DNA from: Thermogemmatispora onikobensis | Lineage (GTDB): Bacteria > Chloroflexota > Ktedonobacteria > Ktedonobacterales > Ktedonobacteraceae | DNA length: 64,000 bases | Assembly (NCBI RefSeq): GCF_001748285.1 | Contig: NZ_BDGT01000004.1 | Span: 1-64,000, forward strand | Direction: 5' to 3' | Part shown: positions 54,607-62,050 of the stretch, piece by piece | How the letters are laid out: each line of letters opens with the position of its first letter | Position numbering within the stretch: position 1 is the first letter of the stretch | Translations under genes and position numbers: made by a program | Notes under the pieces: model-generated | Told to the model about the DNA's origin: nothing | Databases searched by the model: none | The model's input: only the letters and a program-made list of their open reading frames with translations

Positions 54607-55197
54607 GCGACCGCTCCTTGCCTGGTGGCCTGTCCGCGTTGGCCATTAAGCAGTGCTGGTGCCCGTCCGACTCCGGCACCTCCTCTTTGCTCCTTTTGTC
54701 AGACACTGGCGGGAGAGAGTATAGCCAGCCTGTTCATCAGGGCTAGCCACAGAGCCGCTTGACGCGCTATACTGTATACATAGTATACTGGCGGAAATCA
54801 GCCCGGTGGAGCTGAAGGTAAGTGGCGCAGGGCGGCTCTTCTTCCTCTTCGCCACGCTCTCCAGGGCTGTTCTCCCGCTTCGCCACGCGACCACACGCCT
54901 GTTCTGTTCTGTTCTATCCTGCTCTGTCCTGTCCTGTTTTGTCCTGTCCTATCCTGTCCTGGTGCTCAAGGCTGATGTCGACCTTCTGATGCTCGCCGGC
55001 ACAGCTCTTTTCCTCTCTGCCAGGGCCGCTGGGCACTGTGCTGATAGGCTGCATCCCAGCCGCGCCGCGGGGGCCTGGTTGGGTTGGCAGAGCCTTCGCT
55101 TCTCAATGGAGCCGTCCGGCCAGTTGCGCTCGCACGTCCTGCGAGCACGTCCTGCGAGGAAGATATGGAAGAGCAGCAAGAAAGGAGGACCTGATAG
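54607..55197. other. Intergenic region with repeat and candidate promoter
   Basis: About 590 bp. A TTGACG (54759-54764) is followed by TAGTAT/TATACT at 54781-54789. Two GTATAC palindromes separated by ATA overlap this promoter (54774-54788) and could be an operator. A pentanucleotide array (54901-54960) follows in what would be a 400-nt leader. No gene is seen. Confidence 0.5.
54901..54960 (+). repeat. Pentanucleotide tandem repeat (GTCCT-like)
   Basis: Twelve consecutive 5-bp units of consensus GTCCT with variants GTTCT, ATCCT, GCTCT and GTTTT. In the gap before the small ORF at 55198. Such repeats are prone to slippage and length change. Confidence 0.85.
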
Positions 55198-55380
55198 ATG
55201 CAGCAATACAGCGATCTGCTAATCGATGCCCTCCTGGATGAGGGCTTCACGGTCGAGGAGGCCAGTCGCCTGATCGAGCTGCGTGAGGCCTATGAAGAGC
55301 AGCTTGCCCGCGAGGAGACCCCCTATCAGCGCTTCATGCACTGGCTGATCGACCACAGCCACTTGAGCGATTACCTGTAG
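55198..55380 (+). CDS. Small acidic helical protein of unknown function
   Basis: 60 residues, predicted helical, acidic (LLIDALLDEGFTVEEASRLI, EAYEEQLAREETPYQRF). The ribosome site GAAAGGAGGACCTGATAG is strong and the ATG at 55198 is well spaced. It lies 161 bp before the nucleotidyltransferase fusion but has a separate promoter between them. No family is recognised. Confidence 0.65.
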   Translation: MQQYSDLLIDALLDEGFTVEEASRLIELREAYEEQLAREETPYQRFMHWLIDHSHLSDYL

Positions 55381-55413
55381 CATTCAAACCAAGCAAGCAA
55401 GGGCAGAAAATCC

Positions 55414-55443
55414 TTGTAGCTGCCTTCTGCTGTGAGGTACAAT
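55414..55443 (+). promoter_or_regulatory. Promoter of the ManC/PMM fusion gene
   Basis: TTGTAG at 55414-55419, an 18-bp spacer and TACAAT at 55438-55443, 98 bp before the ATG at 55542. The leader carries a CGGCGCAG/CTGCGCCG hairpin around 55469-55491. Confidence 0.65.
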
Positions 55444-55541
55444 AGCAATGAGGCAGGCAGTAGACCACGGCGCAGCCCCCTGCTGCGCCGTTGCAGTTTC
55501 CATGACCAGATGAGCAACCCCGCGCCAAGGAGAGAGAAGTC

Positions 55542-58046
55542 ATGAAAGCGGTTGTTATGGCCGGAGGGGAAGGATCTCGCCTACGTCCCCTGACCATTAA
55601 GCGCCCCAAGCCAATGGTGCCGATCGTGGGCAAGCCCGTCATGGAGCATATCCTGAACCTCCTGAAGCGACATGGCATCACCGAGGTCATCGTCACGGTC
55701 CAGTACCTGGCAAGCAATATTGAGGACTACTTCGGCAATGGCTCGCAGTTCGGCATGCGCATCACCTACTCTCGCGAGGATGTTCCGCTAGGGACCGCCG
55801 GCAGCGTGAAGAACGCCGAGGAGCACCTGACCGAGCCGTTCCTTGTGATCAGTGGCGATGCGCTCACCGATTATAATCTGAGCGATATCATCCGCTTTCA
55901 TCAGGAAAAGCAAGCGCTGGCAACGTTGACGCTCGCTCATGTCCATAATCCACTCGAGTACGGGGTCATTATCACGAACGAGGATGGCCATATCACGCAA
56001 TTTCTGGAGAAGCCTAGCTGGGGCGAGGTCTTCAGCGATACGATCAATACAGGTATCTATGTGCTCGATCCCCGCGTGCTGACCTACTTCGAGAAGAATA
56101 AGCCCTTCGATTTCAGCCAGGATCTCTTTCCGTTGATGCTCAAAAAGGGTGACCCCATCTATGGCTATATCGCCAGCGGCTACTGGTGCGATGTGGGGAA
56201 CCTGAGCGAGTATATGCGTGCCAACGCCGATGCTTTGCAGGGACGAGTCCAGATCGAGATTCCTGGTCGCCATATTGGCAACAGTATCTGGTGCGAAGAG
56301 GGCGTGGAGATCGCTGAGGATGCTCAGCTCTACGGCCCGGTTTACCTGGGGCATGACTGCAAGATTAAGTCGGGCGCCATTATCCACGGGCCGAGCATTA
56401 TCGGCCACTATACGATCATCGATGAGCGGGCCCAGGTCGACCGGAGCATCATCTGGAATAACTCCTATATCGGTGAGCGAGCTGAGCTGCGCGGCGCTCT
56501 CGTCGGCTCGTCGACGAGCATTAAGAGCAAGGCCGTGATGTTCGAAGGCTCGGTGATCGGCGATAACTCGATCGTCCAGGAGGGCGCCATTATTCAGCCC
56601 AACGTGAAGATCTGGCCCGATAAGGAGATCGAGACTGGCGCCGTGATCAATAATAGTATCATCTGGGGTTCGCAGGGTAGACGCGGCCTCTTTGGGCGCT
56701 ACGGGGTGACGGGTCTGGTGAATATCGATCTGACTCCCGAGTTCGCCGCCAGCCTTGGCGCAGCTTACGGCGCCATTCTTCCCAAGGGCAGCATTGTGGC
56801 TGTCAATCGCGATTCATCACACCGCACGTCACGGATGATTAAACGGGCGATTGTGGCTGGCCTCCCCTCGGCAGGCATCAACGTCCACGACATTAATCAG
56901 GTACCAATCCCGGTGGCCCGCTACTATGTGCGGAATACGGAGGCCGTCGGCGGTATCCATGTGCGCCTCTCTCCTCACGATCCGCGCATTGTCGACATTA
57001 AGTTCTTTGACCAGTATGGTCTCGATATCAATAAGGCGACCGAGCGCAAGGTGGAGAACCTCTACTTCCGTGAGGATTTCCGCCGCGTCTATATCGACGA
57101 CCTGGGGTCGATCGAGGTCCAGGAGAATGAGCGCGTGCTCAATCTCTATCTGGAGGGCTTCCACAAGGTAGTCGATGAGGGGCTGATCCATCAGCGCAAG
57201 TTCCAGATCGTCATGGACTACGCACACGGCAGTACGACGCAGCTGCTGCCCGGCATTTTTAACCGCCTCGGCGTGGATGTCATTATCTTGAATACGAGCG
57301 CCGATGAGTCGCTGGTGACCCGTACGAAGGATGAGGTGGAGCGCGATCTGCAGCGCCTGGCGACGATTACGGCAGCCCTGCATACGGATCTGGGTGTCCG
57401 TATCGATCCGGCAGGCGAGCGCATCGCTGTGGTAGATGACCGTGGGCGCATCCTGGATGGGATGAAGATGTTGGCGGTGATGACGAGCCTGATGCTGCGC
57501 CGCTTCCACCAGGCCACAGTGGCAGCCCCGGTCACAGCCCCCAGCGCCCTTCAGCATATCGCTAAGCGCTACGATGGCTACATTCTGCATACGCGCGTTC
57601 TGCCTCAAGCGCTGATGGCAACGGCCAGTCGCGAGGGGGTGGTGCTGGTCGGCGATGGCGAGGGCGGCTTCATTTTCCCGGAGTTCCTGCCCGCCTTTGA
57701 TGGAATGATGGCCGTGGCTAAGCTGCTGGAGCTGCTGGCCTACTTTGAGGTGAAGCTCTCTGAGGTGGTGGACGATCTGCCGAGCTACTACTTGAGCCGC
57801 ACGCGCGTGGCTTGCCCCTGGGAGCACAAGGGCAAGGTCATGCGTATCCTGAGTGAGCAGTATCGCGAGCGACGGGCCAAGCCGATCGATGGGATTAAGA
57901 TCGACCTGGGAAGCAAGGAGTGGGTGCTGGTGTTGCCCGATGCCGATCGACCGCTCTTCCATGTGGTGGCAGAGTCGGAGTCGAGCGAGCAAGCCCAGGC
58001 GCTGGCTGAGAAGTATGCGCGCGTGGTCAGCGGCTTGCAACAGTAG
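55542..58046 (+). CDS. Nucleotidyltransferase-phosphomannomutase fusion (ManC/ManB-like)
   Basis: 834 residues. Residues 1-235 are a sugar-1-phosphate nucleotidyltransferase ([31 protein letters not shown]). Residues 250-375 are left-handed beta-helix hexapeptide repeats ([19 protein letters not shown]). Residues 385-830 are phosphohexomutase-like. In the mutase part the catalytic serine loop TASHN is not present; the aligned region reads [13 protein letters not shown]. It probably makes GDP-mannose or another NDP-sugar, with the mutase half perhaps regulatory or altered. The ATG has AAGGAGAGAGAAGTC. Works with manA at 20 kb. Terminator follows. Confidence 0.85.
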   Translation: MKAVVMAGGEGSRLRPLTIKRPKPMVPIVGKPVMEHILNLLKRHGITEVIVTVQYLASNIEDYFGNGSQFGMRITYSREDVPLGTAGSVKNAEEHLTEPFLVISGDALTDYNLSDIIRFHQEKQALATLTLAHVHNPLEYGVIITNEDGHITQFLEKPSWGEVFSDTINTGIYVLDPRVLTYFEKNKPFDFSQDLFPLMLKKGDPIYGYIASGYWCDVGNLSEYMRANADALQGRVQIEIPGRHIGNSIWCEEGVEIAEDAQLYGPVYLGHDCKIKSGAIIHGPSIIGHYTIIDERAQVDRSIIWNNSYIGERAELRGALVGSSTSIKSKAVMFEGSVIGDNSIVQEGAIIQPNVKIWPDKEIETGAVINNSIIWGSQGRRGLFGRYGVTGLVNIDLTPEFAASLGAAYGAILPKGSIVAVNRDSSHRTSRMIKRAIVAGLPSAGINVHDINQVPIPVARYYVRNTEAVGGIHVRLSPHDPRIVDIKFFDQYGLDINKATERKVENLYFREDFRRVYIDDLGSIEVQENERVLNLYLEGFHKVVDEGLIHQRKFQIVMDYAHGSTTQLLPGIFNRLGVDVIILNTSADESLVTRTKDEVERDLQRLATITAALHTDLGVRIDPAGERIAVVDDRGRILDGMKMLAVMTSLMLRRFHQATVAAPVTAPSALQHIAKRYDGYILHTRVLPQALMATASREGVVLVGDGEGGFIFPEFLPAFDGMMAVAKLLELLAYFEVKLSEVVDDLPSYYLSRTRVACPWEHKGKVMRILSEQYRERRAKPIDGIKIDLGSKEWVLVLPDADRPLFHVVAESESSEQAQALAEKYARVVSGLQQ

Positions 58047-58106
58047 CTTCTTCTGACCCGGTCCGCAAACACTCAGCCGCGGAACCAGCCCAGCCGGATC
58101 GGAAGG

Positions 58107-58145
58107 GCAGACGCCCCGTTCAGGGCATCTGCTTGCGCCTTTTTC
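58107..58145 (+). terminator. Terminator of the ManC/PMM fusion gene
   Basis: GCAGACGCCC (58107-58116) pairs with GGGCATCTGC (58123-58132) with one mismatch and a 6-nt loop, followed by TTGCGCCTTTTTC. 60 bp after the stop codon. Confidence 0.7.
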
Positions 58146-58165
58146 GGCTGCAGTTGGCTTTCACC

Positions 58166-58211
58166 CTAAAAAGAGGCCCCGTTGCGGTGGAGGGAGTGGC
58201 CGCAACGGGGC
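58166..58211 (-). terminator. Terminator of the epimerase-fold gene
   Basis: On the minus strand GCCCCGTTGCGG (58200-58211) pairs perfectly with CCGCAACGGGGC (58176-58187) over a 12-nt loop, followed by CTCTTTTTAGGG. It lies about 215 bp after the stop of the convergent gene. Confidence 0.75.
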
Positions 58212-58233
58212 TTATGCGTTCGGTGTCCGGTCC

Positions 58234-58273
58234 GATGTCGCCAGATGTCGCCAGATGTCGCCAGATGTCGCCA
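58234..58273. repeat. Four exact copies of a 10-bp tandem repeat
   Basis: GATGTCGCCA repeated four times without change, between the two converging terminators. No spacers, so not CRISPR. Rich in GATGTC/CGCCA, possibly a protein-binding array or a slippage product. Confidence 0.9.
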
Positions 58274-58424
58274 CTGTCACCGCGCCAGCGTAGGGGAAAG
58301 ATAGCAGGCAGTCTTCTCGCTCGCTGATCTCTTTCCTGCTCGCTGGTCACTCTCTCCTGTAGCCCAAGGGTCAGCGGTATCCCACACACGGTGAGCTAGC
58401 CGCCCCTCCGGCTGGGTCCGCCCT

Positions 58425-59441
58425 CTAGGCCGAAGCTGAGGCAGCCAGGCGCGAAGACGGCGCCGCTTCGACAGAACGCGCCAGGACAGGCTGAAGCGGT
58501 ACAGGCGGCAGACTGTGGCCCAGACTGGCGCAGATGCTTTGAGCAGTGCGCCATATCCCCTCTTCGAGATCAACACTCGGCTGCCAGCCAAGGAGTTGCC
58601 GCGCCCGACTGTTGTCGAGCGCAATGGCCGCCCCCGTCCTCCCACGCTCGCTGAGATAGAGCGGAGGTACTTCGCTGGTGAGCAGGGCCGCTGCATGCTG
58701 GTAGAATTCTTCAAGGCTGGTCCCACTGCCACTGCTGATGTGAATGGTCCGGTTGCTGCCCCGCTCAAGCGCCAGGAGATGAGCCTGGACAACATCGGCA
58801 ATGTAGATGTGGTCGCGTTTCTCCCCCTGGGGGGCACGAATGACTACCCGTCTTCGCTCTAGCAGGCTGTAGATGAATTCGGTTAGGGGGTGTTGGGCGC
58901 TTTGTCTCTCAGTTTCTCCATAGACATCAGCATAGCGCAGAATAACATGCTCTATTCCATAGTGGCGGCTATAGTAGCGAATATACCATTCTCCAGCAAG
59001 TTTGCTAATGTCGAGAGGACGCCGTGGACAGAGCGGGGCCTCTTCGGTGAGAGGAAGCGCCTGGCCTTCGCCAGCGTAGAGATCGTTGCCGCCAGAGGCA
59101 AAGATAATGCGACCAACGTTGGCCGCAATGCAGCCATCAAGCAGGTTGAGCAGGCCATGCAGGTTGATGTCAGCATCGGTCAGCGGACGCTGACCAGGCT
59201 GCAGCGCTGAACGACAGGCCGCGTGATGGCTGACGATCTCTGGACGCTCCATCTGGAGCACGGCGTGTAGCCGCGGGTCCCGAATGTCTAGCTGGTAGAA
59301 GCGCGCTCGCGGATCAAGGCGCTCCCGTGCGCCGCTGGCCAGTGAGTCAATGACAATGACTTGGTGACCAGCATCCAGACAGGCACGAGTCAGGTGCGAC
59401 CCGATAAACCCAGCTCCGCCAGTGATGGCGATCTTGACCAA
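58425..59441 (-). CDS. NAD-dependent epimerase/dehydratase-fold protein lacking catalytic tyrosine
   Basis: 338 residues. The NAD motif is AITGGAGFIGSHLTRACLDAG and the late HIYIADVVQAHLLAL is typical of extended SDR sugar epimerases. The active-site YxxxK reads RRPLDISKLAGEWY: the lysine is there but the tyrosine position is leucine. The serine-like site (ASGGNDLYAG) is also altered. It may bind NAD and a nucleotide sugar without normal epimerase catalysis. The TTG at 59441 follows AAGGGAGAGACACAC and aligns with the family start. Converges with the ManC/PMM fusion. Confidence 0.8.
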   Translation of the reverse strand: MVKIAITGGAGFIGSHLTRACLDAGHQVIVIDSLASGARERLDPRARFYQLDIRDPRLHAVLQMERPEIVSHHAACRSALQPGQRPLTDADINLHGLLNLLDGCIAANVGRIIFASGGNDLYAGEGQALPLTEEAPLCPRRPLDISKLAGEWYIRYYSRHYGIEHVILRYADVYGETERQSAQHPLTEFIYSLLERRRVVIRAPQGEKRDHIYIADVVQAHLLALERGSNRTIHISSGSGTSLEEFYQHAAALLTSEVPPLYLSERGRTGAAIALDNSRARQLLGWQPSVDLEEGIWRTAQSICASLGHSLPPVPLQPVLARSVEAAPSSRLAASASA

Positions 59442-59898
59442 GTGTGTCTCTCCCTTCTGTGCTTGCTTGGCTTGCCGCTGCCTCGATCGGTGGCCCTCCG
59501 CTATCTCTAGTGTAGCGCTGACCTCTATTACATATATATAGATACATCTATAAAGCAAAATGGAAATAATTGCTTGCAGATATGATGTTGGTCAATCGAC
59601 CCATCTCTTTCTGTAAGAGGAAGCTCAGGAAAGAATTGGCGAGAGGCGGTGCATCGGGCAGGTGAAGATGACAGTTCGCGCACCTCTGGTCGGAGGTGTC
59701 TGGTTTCGCTGTCGTCTGCGCTCCTTCCGAAGTGGCTCTCGCGGAGAGCGGGAGTGATCTGGACTGATGCCGGTATGGGGGCGAAGGGAGCTGCGCCGGC
59801 GGGGGTACGGCGCAGGTTGGGAACGTGGGGTCTGCTCGCTGTGCCAGCCGCCGCTGGGCTGCAGATCTTCTCTGGCTGAACCAGCGGCGGCTGGTTCC
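59442..59898. other. Intergenic region with AT-rich segment and a long hairpin
   Basis: Contains an AT-rich stretch at 59525-59570 on the epimerase promoter side, and a 14-bp perfect inverted repeat at its far end (listed separately). No gene is convincing. Confidence 0.5.
59844..59894. repeat. 14-bp perfect inverted repeat after the HTH gene
   Basis: CCAGCCGCCGCTGG (59844-59857) and CCAGCGGCGGCTGG (59881-59894) around a 23-nt loop, starting 5 bp after the HTH stop codon. GC-rich and without a T-run. It may shield the 3' end of the HTH message. Confidence 0.75.
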
Positions 59899-60099
59899 CT
59901 ACGATGCAGGGGTGGTTCCTCGCATGAGCGCATCCAGCGTGGACTTCTTGATACGGTAAGCCTGGCGCTTGCCACGATGGGGGAGGGTGATCGCCTCCAG
60001 GGCTCCGCTTTTGATCCAACGACGCACCGTTGTATCGTCCACGCGCAGGCGGCGCGCAACTTCACGTACCGTGAGCAGTTCTTCCAGATCCTCAGCCAT
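59899..60099 (-). CDS. Excisionase/MerR-type helix-turn-helix protein
   Basis: 66 residues. LLTVREVARRLRVDDTTVRRWIKSGALEAITL is the HTH_17 fold of excisionases and small DNA-binding regulators, followed by a basic wing YRIKKSTLDALM. The ATG at 60099 follows AGGAGAGACTGCT. No integrase, phage or toxin gene is adjacent, so it is more likely a stand-alone regulator than an excisionase. Confidence 0.85.
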   Translation of the reverse strand: MAEDLEELLTVREVARRLRVDDTTVRRWIKSGALEAITLPHRGKRQAYRIKKSTLDALMRGTTPAS

Positions 60100-60546
60100 A
60101 GCAGTCTCTCCTACTCTTTGGGATTAGCTCGTAACAGGCGCGATCACCAGCGTTCCTCTGACACCCCAGGCGCGCCGCTTTCTCCTTGTTGGCCGGAGAG
60201 AGCCGGATCGCCTCCCGGTCAAGCCCGGAAGGGGTGCCATCTGGCGATTCACGAGCAGACGTTTTTTCGGTCCCTCTATACGAGAGTATATCCCTGGGGG
60301 TAGCATCCTCCCGTGAGGCCAGAACAGTTGAACGCTGTCTGCCAGTTAACTACACTATACAACTACGCACAAACGTACTAAAATGGAGCAGATGTCAGGT
60401 TGGCGTCTGCCTTCTTCTTCTGGAAGGAAGCGGTTACTCCGGCTGCCGCTTCGGGGGGCATCTGGCAGAATGCTTTCTTAAGAAGGGAAGACAGGCGCGT
60501 ACTCGGCTTCCGAGCGCTCCGAAAGACTGGAAGGGGTTCTTTCTTG
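60100..60546. other. Region between HTH gene and metallophosphoesterase
   Basis: 447 bp, including a small TATAC/GTATA inverted repeat (60272-60285) and a promoter for the downstream gene. The open frame from 60400 into the gene is the leader and not translated from a good start. Confidence 0.4.
60328..60356 (+). promoter_or_regulatory. Promoter of the metallophosphoesterase gene
   Basis: TTGAAC at 60328-60333, a 17-bp spacer and TACACT at 60351-60356. About 190 nt upstream of the start at 60547. Confidence 0.6.
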
Positions 60547-61959
60547 ATGCCTGTGACCATTCTGGTCGTCAGTGATCTCCACCTTGCTCATGGCCAACAG
60601 CCTTTCGAGGGTTTCTCTGAGCAGCAACAACGCGCCTGGGAAGAGTTTCTGCAGGCTGCTGCTCCCGGCGGTCTCCTCGTCGAGAAAGGGGTTGATGAGA
60701 GAGTCGAGCTGGTGATCAATGGCGACGGCTTTGATTTTTTGGCAGCTGCTCCTTTATGGCACGATCGCACCCGGACGGTGGCTCAGGCTCTGGAGAAGTT
60801 AGAGCGGATCGTTGCCGCTCATGGGCCTTTCTTTGAGGCGCTAGCTCAGTTTTTGAGACAGCCCCAACGGCGTGTGACCTTCGTGCCCGGCAATCACGAT
60901 ATTGAGCTGCTCTTGCCTGCAGTACAGCAGCGCCTGCGCCAGGCAGTGGGTTGGCCGGAGGCTTCAGAGGAACGGCTCCGCTTCTGGCCACGTGCGCGCT
61001 ACGAGCCGCTGCCGACAATTGCCATAGAACATGGCAATCTTTATGATTTTTGGAATCACCGCCGTGCCGGTCTGTGGACTGCCAGCGGTGAGCCGCTACC
61101 CCCTCCAGAGGAGATTCTGCTCTCCCCCGGTTCGTGGTATTATCAAGAGGCAGGGGCGCTGATCCATCGCCGTTTTCCGTATTTCGACCACCTGGAGCCG
61201 TCGCTCGGCTATCCACGTCAGATGGCGCTGCTGAGTCTCTTTGCTCCTGAGCTGCTGCGCGAGGTGGTGACAAATCTTGTTGGGCTGTTGAGCCAGCCGC
61301 GTCAGCCGTTGGCCGGCTTACGCGCCAACGAGGAGAACCAGGCTTTGCGCCTTTTCGAGGAGGCGATGCTGGATCTGGCCGCCTTCCAGCGCGATATGGA
61401 GCGCCAGAAAAGCGACTGGCAGCCAGTGCCAGGCTGGGACGAACAGCGGGCTACGGCAGCGTTACTGGAGGAGTATACACTGCTGCGGGAAGCACTGGCT
61501 CAGGCTAGCCAGCCGACAGCGACTGAGCAGACTCTGCTGGAGGTGGTGGCTCGCATTTTGGGACGGCCAACAGCGCCCAAGGGGACAGGCCCCACCGGCG
61601 CCGGCTTGCGGGCCCTGCTGCAGCGTGAGCCTCGCCTGCATTATGCCCTGGCCGGCCATACTCATGCGTGGCTCGTGGAGCCGCTAGCCGAGAGCCACCA
61701 ATCCTATCTGAATACGGGTACCTGGACGTGGCGCCTGGCCAGGCCCACACCGGAGGAGATCACTCCGGCGATGTTAGCCTGGCTGCGCTCTCCAGACTGG
61801 CCTCCTACGCCGACAACCTCGCCGCTGCGCGAGGTCACACAGTTTACGTTCGCCCTGATCCGCGCCAGCGATGACGGGACTCAGACGACAGCCAGCCTTT
61901 GCGCCTGGGAGACCCGTTCTCAGCCAGCTTACCGGGTCCTGGCTACGGCTGCCTCCTGA
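60547..61959 (+). CDS. Calcineurin-like metallophosphoesterase
   Basis: 470 residues, cytoplasmic. Metal-binding motifs in order: SDLHLAHG, INGDGFDF, VPGNHDIELL, and late AGHTHAWLVEP. HGNLYDFWNH lies between the third and fourth. This is the phosphohydrolase superfamily seen in UDP-diacylglucosamine hydrolase-like and other two-metal enzymes. An all-helical insertion of about 150 residues occupies the middle. Start ATG at 60547 chosen for the family N-terminus and GGAAGGGG upstream. It is 91 bp before polA on the same strand. Confidence 0.85.
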   Translation: MPVTILVVSDLHLAHGQQPFEGFSEQQQRAWEEFLQAAAPGGLLVEKGVDERVELVINGDGFDFLAAAPLWHDRTRTVAQALEKLERIVAAHGPFFEALAQFLRQPQRRVTFVPGNHDIELLLPAVQQRLRQAVGWPEASEERLRFWPRARYEPLPTIAIEHGNLYDFWNHRRAGLWTASGEPLPPPEEILLSPGSWYYQEAGALIHRRFPYFDHLEPSLGYPRQMALLSLFAPELLREVVTNLVGLLSQPRQPLAGLRANEENQALRLFEEAMLDLAAFQRDMERQKSDWQPVPGWDEQRATAALLEEYTLLREALAQASQPTATEQTLLEVVARILGRPTAPKGTGPTGAGLRALLQREPRLHYALAGHTHAWLVEPLAESHQSYLNTGTWTWRLARPTPEEITPAMLAWLRSPDWPPTPTTSPLREVTQFTFALIRASDDGTQTTASLCAWETRSQPAYRVLATAAS

Positions 61960-62050
61960 GCGCGTGAGGATCAGGTTGCAATGGGAGCAAAGCAGTGAGC
62001 ACGCCAGTCATGAGAGGAGCTTGCGTGGCCTGAAGGGTTGAGTAGAAAGT

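Noticed and set aside
58234-58273. Possible CRISPR array
   Set aside because: Uniform 10-bp units directly adjacent with no spacers and no cas genes.
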